64,000 nucleotides of DNA from positions 3,586,026 to 3,650,025 of the forward strand of contig CM031628.1 in the NCBI GenBank assembly GCA_018398815.1, written 5' to 3'. Each line of letters begins with the position of its first letter. The stretch's first letter is position 1. The position numbers and the translations under genes are program-made. The DNA comes from Conus ventricosus (lineage: Eukaryota > Mollusca > Gastropoda > Neogastropoda > Conidae). The notes beneath the pieces are model-generated. The model was not told the origin of the DNA. It ran no database searches and saw only the letters and a program-made list of their open reading frames with translations. Of this stretch, positions 31,996 to 44,241 are shown in pieces.

Positions 31996-32307
31996 GTAAT
32001 CAGTGGACTGCCTGGTTGACTGTGTTGTTGTGGACTGTGTATTTGTATGTGTGAGAGACTCGGTGTGTGTGTGTGTGTGGAGAGTGTGAGTGAGTGAGAG
32101 AGAGACACAGAGAGAGGAGAGAAAGAGAGAATTTGTGTCTGTGAATGTGTGAAAGAAAGATTTTGTGCAGTGTGTGTCTTTGAATGTGGATCTCGTGTGT
32201 GTGTGTGTGTGTGAAAATGAAAGTGAATTCCCTATTTTGAAATGGCAAAACCAGAGAGTTATAGCATAGGCTGTGTTTTTCTCTGTCCTGTCCTCTCCAT
32301 GATGGAG

Positions 32308-32446
32308 AAGAAACTGCAGATGACATGCTTGTTACAGATGAAGTCCAACACTCTGCTGTCCACACCAACCACACCTGTGGTTCCTTCCACTGCTACAGAC
32401 GGCAGCACACTTGCCCAGGATCCTCCGGACAGGGAGGCCCCTCCCT
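32308..32446 (+). pseudogene. Thr/Pro-rich stalk exon with one extra base (copy 2)
   Basis: Paralogue of 10076-10213 with the same acceptor region and GTAAGT donor. An extra C in CTGTCCACACC shifts the frame after DEVQHSAV, so TPTTPVVPS is lost and the exit phase no longer matches. It may be an assembly error, since it is a one-base change in an otherwise almost identical exon. Confidence 0.6.
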
Positions 32447-32459
32447 GTAAGTACAAAAG

Positions 32460-33210
32460 GGCTACAGTGGCTGAAAGTAGATGCACACACTGCACACTTT
32501 CATGTCATTTTACAGTGGCTGAAAGACGCACACACTGCACACTTTCATGTCATTTTACAATGGCTGAAAGTAGAACACAAACACTGCACACTTTCATGTC
32601 ATTTTACAATGGCTGAAAGTAGAACACAAACACTGCATGTTTTGATGTCATTTTACAACTGTTGAAATAGAACACAAACACTGCACGCTTTTATGTCATT
32701 TTACAACGGTTGAAAGTAGAACACAAACACTGCACACTTTGAATTAATGTCATTTTACAGTGGCTGAAAGTAGAACACAAACACTGCACACTTTGATGTC
32801 ATTTTACAGTGGTTGAAAGTAGACGCAAACACTGCACACTTTCATGTCATTTTACAGTGGTTGAAAGTAGAACACAAACGCTGCATGTTTTGATGTCATT
32901 TTACAACGGTTGAAACAGAACACAAACACTGCACACTTTTATGTCGTTTTACAACGGTTGAAACAGAACACAAACACTGCACACTTTTATGTCATTTTAC
33001 AACGGTTGAAATAGAACACAAACACTGCACACTTTTATGTCATTTTACAACGGTTGAAAGTAGAACACAAACACTGCACACTTTTATGTCATTTTACAAC
33101 GGTTGAAACAGAACACAAACACTGCACACTTTTATGTCATTTTACAACAGTTGAAAGTAGAACACAAACACTGCACAATTTAATGTCATTTACAGTGGTT
33201 GAAAGTAGAA
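32460..33210 (+). repeat. Intron 3 minisatellite, left part (copy 2)
   Basis: About fourteen units of the family at 10225-12950. The array is cut by the insertion 33211-36665 and resumes at 36666. Confidence 0.93.
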
Positions 33211-33412
33211 ACAGTAAACAAGTGGGGTATGTTTTGCTCCCATATGGAAACCTAACACAGAGTAACTTTTATTCAAGACTGGCACAGCCTTTTAAACTTG
33301 AATAAAGTCAGACAAATACATAGACGAACAATCTAATAGTGGGGGAAAAACAAGCGCAGGCCAACAACTGAACTGTCTTCATAGTAATGACCTGGCAAAG
33401 ATTTGAACTTAA

Positions 33413-34395
33413 CTCTTGACTTCCCATAAGAAACAGTGTGTTCTCAGTCCTCTAGCCCATAAGGATTGGCTAGAAATGAGCTAAAAATGAGTATGGTCAT
33501 TAAAATAATTATATCTTTCTTGTTTGTTGATTGACTGCTTTGAAATTTGGAAGTTTTATGGAAATGATGTTATTTTTTATACTGAAGCGGTCAAATGTAC
33601 CAAAAAAAAATTTTGAATGTCAGTATGGTAATTAATTACAGAATAATTAAAAAATGTCAGGTGTGTTCAATAAAGGTTGGAAAAATCAATGTGTGGTGTG
33701 TTTGTTAGTAAAACAATGCAGACAGTCACACACATGACCATAGAAACAATACAAGTCAAAGAAAAATGTTAACTGACCTTTATGTAGTCTTGTAATGACG
33801 TAATATACAGGTAAGAATGCAAGCACAGAAAAAAAAAAAATTGCACAGTTCCTTGTAGGCTACAGTATTTTGCACAGTTCTGTTCACAAAGTCACAGTAG
33901 GCCTATAACCACAGAAATAAAGTCACATGTGGTCAATGTTCATGTTCTGGACACAAGGAGTAGGATGATGAGCTTCATATTGCGTAATGACAGCGTACAC
34001 AGGTAAGCACAGGTGGCGAATCTTCATCTGAAATTTCCGATTGTACGTCAGCTAAACTAACTCCAGTTCCCACACACACATCACTCTGCTGATCATCTCC
34101 AAGCCCTAGCGCATGCTGGTTGCACAAATCTTCGATAAATTCATCGAAAACATCGTTGTCGATATGTTGGAAAGACGCCATCTTGACCAGAAAATCTTGG
34201 AAAAAAACCTTCGTGAAAAAACTTCTTCAAAATCGCAATGTAAACAGCTAGGCTGAAAACCGCGGGCAGAAGGCGGAAGGCGAACGCTTTCCGGATGTCG
34301 TTAAACCTTCCTCTCTGCATTAGAGAGTTCTCACTTCCTTAACAACGGCTCCAAATAAGGCATGTCGGTTGTTGCGGTGTGGTGCGGTTTGGGAC
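33413..34395 (-). mobile_element. Insert in the left foldback arm, possible piggyBac remnant
   Basis: The right arm reads CCTTAAGTTCAAATC without interruption. The left arm breaks exactly after TTAA (33409-33412), the piggyBac target, and about 980 bp follow that the right arm lacks. On the minus strand 34181-33975 opens with MASFQHIDNDVFDEFIED and an acidic SEISDEDSPP stretch, preceded by a CCAGAAAATCTT-like leader similar to that of the element at 22280. The right boundary has no TTAA where expected and the ends do not clearly pair. Confidence 0.4.
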
Positions 34396-34441
34396 TGTGC
34401 GGCGGAGAGGGGAGTTTGAAGATGGAGAAACTGGGAACATG

Positions 34442-34445
<4 letters not shown>

Positions 34446-34497
<52 letters not shown>
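34446..34497. repeat. Poly-A tract
   Basis: About 50 A with no interruption inside the foldback arm. The opposite arm has a T-rich, imperfect counterpart at 36345-36370. Confidence 0.95.
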
Positions 34498-34499
<2 letters not shown>

Positions 34500-35651
34500 A
34501 CAGATATGAAAACTCTTCACTAGCTGCATAAGGGAACCATCGCAATCCCTTTGAAGGCAGATATATTTGTATTGCCTGCTCCGAGGCCTTTCGCCCGCTG
34601 GATCGGGACTCATCAGGGAGACACAGTTGGTTGTGTCTGCGCTCCCGGCGTCAAATAGAGACACACCACAGTCCATAATACTGTGTGTTTCTCACCGCCA
34701 TGGGTGCAAAAAAGAATCCAATAGCACCCCCAGAGCAGCCAGCGAAGAGTAGTAAATGCAACCAAACGAAAGTGTGGGGAGGAAAAAAAGTTGCTGTAAA
34801 ACTAAAGACATTATGCAAATAATATAAAATGTAGGGACAGTCTTTGAGCCTACGCCTGAAATTTAAAAAAAAAAAAAAAAATTACAGATGAAAACTCTTC
34901 ACTAGCTAATTTTTTAAATTTCATGTTCCCAGTTTCTCCATCTTCAAACTCCCCTCTCCTCTCCCCTCCTTGAGTTCAAATCTTTGCCAGGTCATTACTA
35001 TGAAGACAGTTCAGTTGTTGGCCTGCGCTTGTTTTTCCCCCATTATTAGATTGTTCGTCTATGTATTTGTCTGACTTTATTCAAGTTTAAAAGGCTGTGC
35101 CAGTCTTGAATAAAAGTTACTCTGTGTTAGGTTTCCTTATGGGAGCAAAACATACCCCACTTGTTTACTGTTTATCGTTTGCTGTTCCCTACCTCATTTC
35201 ATTTCCGATTTTGCTTTGATTAAATTGAGGTTATTTGTATTTGTTTCTGTGTGTTTGTCTTTTGATCTCCCTTGCATCTTTGGGTGGATCCTCAGGCGTA
35301 GGCTCAAAGACTGTCCCCTACATTTATATTATTTGCATAATGTCTTTAGTTTTACAGCAACTTTTTTCCTCCCCACATTTCGTTTGGTTGCATTTACTAC
35401 TCTTCGCTGGCTGCTCTGGGGGTGCTATTGGATTCTTTTTTGCACCCATGGTGGTGAGAACACCACAGTATTATCGACTGTGGTGTGTCTCTATTTGACA
35501 CCGGGAGCGCAGACACAACCAGCTGTGTCTCCCTGATGAGTCCCGACCCAGCGGGTGAAAGGCCTCGGAGCAGGCAATACAAATATATCTGCCTTCAAAA
35601 GGGATTGCGATGGTTCCTTTATGCAGCTAGTGAAGAGTTTTCATATCTGTA
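34498..35651. repeat. 360-bp inverted repeat pair with 435-bp loop
   Basis: 34498-34857 and 35293-35651 are reverse complements with few mismatches (for example GCCTGCTCCGAGGCCTTTCG against CGGAGCAGGC). The plus-strand frame 35485-36066 arises across the right arm and its neighbour and shows no recognisable protein domain. Confidence 0.88.
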
Positions 35652-36339
35652 CAGACATGCCTACCGTCACGGAATAGCCGTATTTGTCATGGAAAAACAT
35701 CAAAATCGAGGTATGTTACGGTCAGGGATCGCGTGTTCCGGAAAAAAACAAAAAACAAAAAAACGAAAAACGAAATCAAACGAGTGGACAATTTTTCACA
35801 GAGGGACAAACCGGATGACGGTTAGGATGCTTGAATTGAAGCGCTGTGCGCATGCTCACACGGCCATATCTGTCGACGAAAGGTACCGAACGGAGCCGAG
35901 GTTCAGAAAAAGCGCGCTCGACCATCAAACATGGCTAGCATCAAGATTGCAAAGCGAGTATGCGAGACATAATGAAGATACTCAAAATGGACCCCAGCGG
36001 CAGCCGCGAAAAAAACAAGATGGCCGTCGGCAAACCTTTCGTAAACAGTACAGTGAGAGGTGGTGATGTGTGTGTGTGTCATCTAATTCACATTGCAGCA
36101 GAAAAAGGTGTGTGAATCGGTCTGCCCCGCCCGACCCTCTCTCTGTCTCTCTCTCAGAATTGTTACGGTGTTTGTGTGTGTGACTTGTGTGTGAATATGT
36201 GTGTGTGTGAACCTACACACACGCGGTTGTGTACACAAAAGGAAGGTTGAGTGTTCCTGAAAATGTTTGAAATTTTCAATTTGTTCCTGATTTTTGTAAC
36301 ATCTGTTCTGATAGTAAGATTTTGGGGTAGGCATGTCTG
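35652..36339. mobile_element. Nested hAT-like element with 6-bp duplication
   Basis: 688 bp with inverted ends CAGACATGCCTACC and GGTAGGCATGTCTG, flanked by TCTGTA on both sides (35646-35651, 36340-36345). The empty site is visible in the opposite foldback arm near 34498 (ATTACAGATATG, the reverse complement of CATATCTGTAAT) with a single TCTGTA. CAG-start ends are hAT-like. No transposase inside. Confidence 0.75.
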
Positions 36340-36665
36340 TCTGTAATTTTTTTTATTTATTTATTTTTTTTAATTTCATGTTCCCAGTTTCTCTATCTTC
36401 AAACTCCCCTCTCCTCTCCCCTCCTTAAGTTCAAATCTTTGCCAGGTCATTACTATGAAGACAGTTCAGTTGTTGGCCTGCGCTTGTTTTTCCCCACTAT
36501 TAGATTGTTCATCTATGTATTTGTCTGACTTTATTCAAGTTTAAAAGGCGTGCCAGTCTTGAATAAAAGTTACTCTGTGTTAGGTTTCCATATGGGAGCA
36601 AAACATACCCACTTGTTTACTGTTTATCGTTTGCTGTTCCCTACCTCATTTCATTTCCGATTTTG

Positions 36666-36990
36666 GGTTGAAAGTAGAACACAAACACTGCACACTTTAA
36701 TGTCATTTTTATAGCGGCTGAAAGTAGAACCAAACACTGCACACTTTCATGTCATTTTATAGCGGCTGAAAGTAGAACACAAACACTGCACATTTCAGTC
36801 ATTTTTATAGCGGCTGAAAGTAGAACACAAACACTGCGCACTTTCTGTCATTTTTATAGCGGCTGAAAGTAGAACACAAACACTGCGCACTTTCATGTCA
36901 TTTTTATAGCGGCTGAAAGTAGAACACAACACTGCATATTTTAACGTCATTCTGACACAGCTGAAAGTAGAATGCAAAAATTGTGCACTT
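36666..36990 (+). repeat. Intron 3 minisatellite, right part (copy 2)
   Basis: About six units with TTTTTATAGCGGCTGAAAG, matching the 3' end of the copy 1 array (12780-12950). Confidence 0.9.
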
Positions 36991-37639
36991 TTATGTCGCT
37001 CTACAGTGGCTGAATGTAAGGCAGAAGTACAGCACGTTATAAAGTCATAGTACAACAGCTGAAAGAAGGATATAAACACTGCACACTTAATGCATTCCTG
37101 CACAAAGGAAAGAATATCAAAGCATCCTGCAGGGCGTTTTAGTGACTGTCTCATTTTTAGTGATATCACTCCAATGCGTCTGACTCGGCTTATCTCCCCT
37201 GTCCTCTCCATCACCTCACCCTTGTACACAAACTAGTGTGTCGAGATGTGTGTTGGTGTGTATTTATGTGTATGTGTGTAAGAGAAAGAGAGAGAGAAAG
37301 AAAGAGAGTGCGAGTGTATTGGAGAGTGTGTGTGTTCGTTTGTTGGCTTTTACATGTGTGTAGTTGCGAAATGAGGGAATCTAATGTCGTTTAATGAAAT
37401 GTTCACATTTATTGGCCACTGTTAAAGATCCACGATTGAAAGTCCGCCGTTTACTGTCCACCATTTGTTTGTAGTCATGTAATTAATAGAGGACAGTGGA
37501 ATACAGCGGAATTTTGATTAAAGTCTTAATCAGATTTTGGGGCATCATGATTGATTGATCTTCATCGGTGCAAATGATCTTTTGTTGCAAACTTTTTTTT
37601 TCATATTTGGATACATGTTTGGTCATACAAATTCTTTTT
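36991..37639. other. Single-copy intron sequence (copy 2)
   Basis: Close match to 12951-13570 of copy 1. No gene seen. Confidence 0.6.
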
Positions 37640-37666
37640 TCTTTTTTTTTTCTTTTTTTTTTTCAG
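37640..37666 (+). promoter_or_regulatory. Strong poly-T splice acceptor-like site (copy 2)
   Basis: T-rich run ending in CAG directly before ATGTGAATAGAATG, as at 13571-13592. In copy 2 the first repeat unit reads GTTGATTG, so the phase 1 frame stops after VNRMLSFS. Confidence 0.45.
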
Positions 37667-40600
37667 ATGTGAATAGAATGCTTTCATTCAGTTGATTGTG
37701 GCTGTACCCTGTCTGTAGTAATAGAATGCTTTCATTCAGTTCATTGTGGCTGTACCCTGTCTGTAGTAATAGAATGCTTTCAGTTCATTGTGGCTGTACC
37801 CTGTCTGTAATAATAGAATGCTTTCAGTTCATTGTGGCTGTACCCTGTCTGTAGTAATAGAATGCTTTCATTCAGTTCATTGTGGCTGTACCCTGTCTGT
37901 AGTAATAGAATGCTTTCAGTTCATTGTGGCTGTACCCTGTCTGTAGTAATAGAATGCTTTCATTCAGTTCATTGTGGCTGTACCCTGTCTGTAGTAATAG
38001 AATGCTTTCATTCAGTTCATTGTGGCTGTACCCTGTCTGTAGTAATAGAATGCTCTCATTCAGTTCATTGTGGCTGTACCCTGTCTGTAGTAATAGAAAG
38101 CTTTCATTCAGTTCATTGTGGCTCTACCCTGTCTGTAGTAATAGAATGCTTTCAGTTCATTGTGGCTGTACCCTGTCTGTAGTAATAGAATGCTTTCATT
38201 CAGTTCATTGTGGCTGTACCCTGTCTGTAGTAATAGAATGCTTTCAGTTCATTGTGGCTGTACCCTGTCTGTAGTAATAGAATGCTTTCATTCAGTTCAT
38301 TGTGGCTGTACCGTGTCTGTAGTAATAGAATGCTTTCAGTTCATTGTGGCTGTACCCTGTCTGTAGTAATAGAATGCTTTCAGTTCATTGTGGCTGTACC
38401 CTGTCTGTAGTAATAGAATGCTTTCAGTTCATTGTGGCTGTACCCTGTCTGTAGTAATAGAATGCTTTCAGTTCATTGTGCCTGTACCCTGTCTGTAGTA
38501 ATAGAATGCTTTCATTCAGTTCATTGTGGCTGTACCCTGTCTGTAGTAATAGAATGCTTTCAGTTCATTGTGGCTGTACCCTGTCTGTAGTAATAGAATG
38601 CTTTCATTCAGTTCATTGTGGCTGTACCCTGTCTGTAGTAATAGAATGCTTTCAGTTCATTGTGGCTGTACCCTGTCTGTAGTAATAGAAAGCTTTCATT
38701 CAGTTCATTGTGGCTGTACCCTGTCTGTAATAATAGAATGCTTTCATTCAGTTCATTGTGGCTGTACCCTGTCTGTAGTAATAGAATGCTTACAGTTCAT
38801 TGTGGCTGTACCCTGTCTATAGTAATAGAATGCTTTCATTCAGTTCATTGTGCCTGTACCCTGTCTGTAGTAATAGAATGCTTTCAGTTCATTGTGGCTG
38901 TACCCTGTCTGTAGTAATAGAATGCTTTCAGTTCATTGTGGCTGTACCCTGTCTGTAGTAATAGAATGCTTTCATTCAGTTCATTGTGGCTGTACCCTGT
39001 CTGTAGTAATAGAATGCTTTCATTCAGTTCATTGTGGCTGTACCCTGTCTGTAGTAATAGAATGCTTTCATTCAGTTCATTGTGGCTGTACCTGTCTGTA
39101 GTAATAGAATGCTTTCATTCAGTTCATTGTGGCTGTACCCTGTCTGTAGTAATAGAATGCTTTCAGTTCATTGTGGCTGTACCCTGTCTGTAGTAATAGA
39201 ATGCTTTCATTCAGTTCATTGTGGCTGTACCCTGTCTGTAGTAATAGAATGCTTTCATTCAGTTCATTGTGGCTGTACCCTGTCTGTAGTAATAGAATGC
39301 TTTCATTCAGTTCATTGTGGCTGTACCCTGTCTGTAGTAATAGAATGCTTTCAGTTCATTGTGGCTGTACCCTGTCTGTAGTAATAGAATGCTTTCAGTT
39401 CATTGTGGCTGTACCCTGTCTGTAGTAATAGAATGCTTTCATTCAGTTCATTGTGGCTGTACCTGTCTGTAGTAATAGAATGCTTTCATTCAGTTCATTG
39501 TGGCTGTACCCTGTCTGTAGTAATAGAATGCTTTCAGTTCATTGTGGCTGTACCCTGTCTGTAGTAATAGAATGCTTTCATTCAGTTCATTGTGGTGTAC
39601 CCTGTCTGTAGTAATAGAATGCTTTCAGTTCATTGTGGCTGTACCCTGTCTGTAGTAATAGAATGCTTTCATTCAGTTCATTGTGGCTGTACCCTGTATG
39701 TAGTAATAGAATGCTTTCATTCAGTTCATTGTGGCTGTACCGTGTCTGTAGTAATAGAATGCTTTCAGTTCATTGTGGCTGTACCCTGTCTGTAGTAATA
39801 GAATGCTTTCAGTTCATTGTGGCTGTACCCTGTCTGTAGTAATAGAATGCTTTCAGTTCATTGTGGCTGTACCCTGTCTGTAGTAATAGAATGCTTTCAG
39901 TTCATTGTGGCTGTACCCTGTCTGTAGTAATAGAATGCTTTCATTCAGTTCATTGTGGCTGTACCCTGTCTGTAGTAATAGAATGCTTTCAGTTCATTGT
40001 GGCTGTACCCTGTCTGTAGTAATAGAATGCTTTCATTCAGTTCATTGTGGCTGTACCCTGTCTGTAGTAATAGAATGCTTTCAGTTCATTGTGGCTGTAC
40101 CCTGTCTGTAGTAATAGAATGCTTTCATTCAGTTCATTGTGGCTGTACCCTGTCTGTAGTAATAGAATGCTTTCATTCAGTTCATTGTGGCTGTACCCTG
40201 TCTGTAGTAATAGAATGCTTTCATTCAGTTCATTGTGGCTGTACCCTGTCTGTAGTAATAGACTGCTTTCAGTTGATTGTGACTGTACCCTGTCTGTAGT
40301 AATAGAATGCTTTCAGTTCATTGTGGCTGTACCCTGTCTGTAGTAATAGAATGCTTTCATTCAGTTCATTGTGGCTGTACCCTGTCTGTAGTAATAGAAT
40401 GCTTTCAGTTCATTGTGGCTGTACCCTGTCTGTAGTAATAGAAAGCTTTCATTCAGTTCATTGTGGCTGTACCCTGTCTGTAATAATAGAATGCTTTCAT
40501 TCAGTTCATTGTGGCTGTACCCTGTCTGTAGTAATAGAATGCTTTCAGTTCATTGTGGCTGTACCCTGTCTATAGTAATAGAATGCTTTCATTCAGTTCA

Positions 40601-43206
40601 TTGTGGCTGTACCCTGTCTGTAGTAATAAAATGCTTTCAGTTCATTGTGGCTGTACCTGTCTGTAGTAATAGAATGCTTTCAGTTCATTGTGGCTGTACC
40701 CTGTCTGTAGTAATAGAATGCTTTCATTCAGTTCATTGTGGCTGTACCCTGTCTGTAGTAATAGAATGCTTTCATTCAGTTCATTGTGGCTGTACCCTGT
40801 CTGTAGTAATAGAATGCTTTCAGTTCATTGTGGCTGTACCCTGTCTGTAGTAATAGAATGCTTTCATTCAGTTCATTGTGGCTGTACCATGTCTGTAGTA
40901 ATAGAATGCTTTCAGTTCATTGTGGCTGTACCCTGTCTGTAGTAATAGAATGCTTTCATTCAGTTCATTGTGGCTGTACCCTGTCTGTAGTAATAGAATG
41001 CTTTCATTCAGTTCATTGTGGCTGTACCCTGTCTGTAGTAATAGAATGCTTTCATTCAGTTCATTGTGGCTGTACCCTGTCTGTAGTAATAGAATGCTTT
41101 CAGTTCATTGTGGCTGTACCCTGTCTGCAGTAATAGAATGCTTTCATTCAGTTCATTGTGGCTGTACCCTGTCTGTAATAGAATGCTTTCATTCAGTTCA
41201 TTGTGGCTGTACCCTGTCTGTAGTAATAGAATGCTTTCATTCAGTTCATTGTGGCTGTACCCTGTCTGTAGTAATAGAATGCTTTCAGTTCATTGTGGCT
41301 GTACCCTGTCTGTAGTAATAGAATGCTTTCAGTTCATTGTGGCTGTACCGTGTCTGTAGTAATAGAATGCTTTCATTCAGTTCATTGTGGCTGTACCTGT
41401 CTGTAGTAATAGAATGCTTTCAGTTCATTGTGGCTGTACCCTGTCTGTAGTAATAGAATGCTTTCAGTTCATTGTGGCTGTACCCTGTCTGTAGTAATAG
41501 AATGCTTTCAGTTCATTGTGGCTGTACCCTGTCTGTAGTAATAGAATGCTTTCATTCAGTTCAATGTGGCTGTACCCTGTCTGTAGTAATAGAATGCTTT
41601 CAGTTCATTGTGGCTGTACCCTGTCTGTAGTAATAGAATGCTTTCATTCAGTTCATTGTGGCTGTACCCTGTCTGTAGTAATAGAATGCTTTCAGTTCAT
41701 TGTGGCTGTACCTGTCTGTAGTAATAGAATGCTTTCATTCAGTTCATTGTGGCTGTACCCTGTCTGTAGTAATAGAATGCTTTCATTTAGTTCATTGTGG
41801 CTGTACCCTGTCTGTAGTAATAGAATGCTTTCATTCAGTTCATTGTGGCTGTACCCTGTCTGTAGTAATAGAATGCTTTCATTTAGTTCATTGTGGCTGT
41901 ACCCTGTCTGTAGTAATAGAATGCTTTCATTCAGTTCATTGTGGCTGTACCCTGTCTGTAGTAATAGAATGCTTTCATTCAGTTCATTGTGGCTGTACCC
42001 TGTCTGTAGTAATAGAATGCTTTCAGTTCATTGTGGCTGTACCCTGTCTGTAGTAATAGAATGCTTTCAGTTCATTGTGGCTGTACCCTGTCTGTAGTAA
42101 TAGAATGCTTTCATTCAGTTCATTGTGGCTGTCCCCTGTCTGTAGTAATAGAATGCTTTCAGTTCATTGTGGCTGTACCCTGTCTGTAGTAATAGAATGC
42201 TTTCATTCAGTTCATTGTGGCTGTACCCTGTCTGTAGTAATGGAATGCTTTCAGTTCATTGTGGCTGTACCCTGTCTGTAGTAATAGAATGCTTTCATTC
42301 AGTTCATTGTGGCTGTACCTGTCTGTAGTAATAGAATGCTTTCATTCAGTTCATTGTGGCTGTACCCTGTCTGTAGTAATAGAATGCTTTCAGTTCATTG
42401 TGGCTGTACCCTGTCTGTAGTAATAGAATGCTTTCATTCAGTTCATTGTGGCTGTACCCTGTCTGTAGTAATAGAATGCTTTCAGTTCATTGTGGCTGTA
42501 CCCTGTCTGTAATAATAGAATGCTTTCAGTTCATTGTGGCTGTACCCTGTCTGTAGTAATAGAATGCTTTCATTCAGTTCATTGTGGCTGTACCCTGTCT
42601 GTAGTAATAGAATGCTTTCATTCAGTTCATTGTGGCTGTACCCTGTCTGTAGTAATAGAATGCTTTCAGTTCATTGTGGCTGTACCCTGTCTGTAGTAAT
42701 AGAATGCTTTCAGTTCATTGTGGCTGTACCCTGTCTGTAGTAATAGAATGCTTTCATTCAGTTCATTGTGCAGGGTTCGCGTTAACTGGCAATTACCAGT
42801 AAATTACTGGTTATAAAGAGGAAATACTGGAAATTTTTTTAGCTGTCAGTCCCAGGGACTGGTTTTATTTTGCTGGGACTGGTTAGAGATTTATGTGGCA
42901 AAAAAAAAAAAAAAAAAAAAAAAATCAATAAATTAAAAGGCTGAAAAAGAAAAAGAAAAAGTTGATGGTTCATACAAATTATGTGGCCCAGGCTTTCCGA
43001 GCAGCACTTTACTTGCCTTATCTTTCAACCAGCCCTCCCCTCTCCACCACCCTCCGGCCTCTTCACGAAGTCGAAGAAGTGATTCAGACAGGCAGCCGGA
43101 AAGAAGCGCAAGTTTAGGCAGTTCAGACCGACCACAGACTTCGAGTGACAGTACTCCAATCAGCTCCACCAGCACAGATTGGCCTAGCACCAGCAGTAGC
43201 AAGAAA

Positions 43207-44241
43207 ATGAAATGTAAGCATGATAAATTCAGAGAATCATGGCTGAAAGATTTCAGATGGCTGGAGGTTGATGCAAATGATGAAATGACAATGTACTGTA
43301 AAGTGTGCATCAAAACCAAACAGAAAAATGGTTTAACTAGGGGATCACGAAATTTCCAGTATTCTACCCTGGCAGACCATGCAAAGAGTGTATCTTACAA
43401 GGCAGCAGTAGCAACAGACACAAAACAAGCCTCCATGGTCCCACACTCTGAAGCAGCCCGTGCTGATGAAAAAGAATGTGTGAAAGCGCAGTTACGAACT
43501 GTGTTATGCATGTCAAAATGCAACATCGCTGCCAGTAATTTTAGAGCACTGATTGAACTTCAGGAGGTGAATGGAGTACAGTCACTGAAGTCAGGGCCGG
43601 TCTACACGCACCATTCTTCAGTGTCACAGATGGAACAGTGTTTGGATGATATTACCAAGCAGGAAATCAGAGAAAAACTCGAGAAAAGTGATTCTGTGGG
43701 CATCATCATAGATGAAACTTTGAACTGTACTCTGGACAAGAAGCTCATCGTGTATGCTCGCGTAGAGAACAACAGTGTTGCTGAGACACTTTTCTTAGGC
43801 AACTACACCATCGACAGGGGAACATCAGAATGTGTTTTTGACATGTTGGTCGAAGTGCTTCAAGAATGGTTGATCACAGATAGGCAGCTGGCCGGATTGG
43901 GGTCGGATGGTGCGTCCGTTATGACAGGCCGACTGAATGGTGTGGGCGTTCGACTGAAGGCCCGTCAACCTGCTCTGGTACACATTCACTGTGCCGCTCA
44001 CCGTGTAGCGCTGGCGACAAAGGATGCTACAGAAAATGTGCAATCCGTATCGGACTACAGACTTTGTTTGCAGCAGATCTTCAAATTGTACAAGGCTTCG
44101 GGCGACAGAACCCATCGTTTGAAAGAGATGTGTGATGCCCTAGATTCGGCCGAGTATCTATGCTTGAAGCATCCAATCAGTGTGCGCTGGCTGAGTCTGG
44201 GGAAAGCTGTCACAGCTGTCAGGAGTGTGTACCAGCACTGA
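43207..44241 (+). pseudogene. hAT transposase, N-terminal and catalytic part (ZNF862/KIAA1586-like)
   Basis: 344 codons. Residues 12-65 form a BED/ZNF862-type zinc finger (WLKDFRWLEVD, YCKVC at 30-34, LADHAK with H58). A first catalytic Asp candidate is in GIIIDET (169), a second in GSDGASVMTG (234), with HCAAHRVALA at 261-270 and RWLSLGKAV near the end, all typical of hAT/DUF4371 proteins. A Ser-rich open stretch (SSDSTPISSTSTDWPSTSSS) precedes the Met, so translation may start earlier. It ends early in VYQH-stop by a one-base shift relative to the next part. Confidence 0.87.

Larger units (their letters stand above)
33211..36665. mobile_element. Foldback-type insertion with long inverted arms
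   Basis: A 3455-bp insertion in the minisatellite, flanked by a 14-bp repeat GGTTGAAAGTAGAA (33197-33210 and 36666-36679). The left arm has the reverse complement of a repeat here called T (33211-33412), then other DNA, a poly-A run and a 360-bp segment C (34498-34857). The loop holds a forward copy of T (34909-35290). The right arm has the reverse complement of C (35293-35651), poly-T-rich DNA and a third T copy (36371-36665). The T segment contains GTGCCAGTCTTGAATAAAAG, retroposon 3'-like. The flanking repeat could also be part of the array unit, so the duplication is not certain. Confidence 0.75.

Noticed and set aside
35485..36066. 193-codon plus-strand frame
   Set aside because: It spans the arm of an inverted repeat and a later transposon insertion. 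No domain is recognisable, so it is unlikely to be a gene.
37832..42740. Many overlapping WLYPVCSNRMLSFSS frames as a repeat protein
   Set aside because: Three frames are open in parallel and 44-bp units shift the frame repeatedly. There is no consistent long protein and the first unit after the acceptor has a stop.
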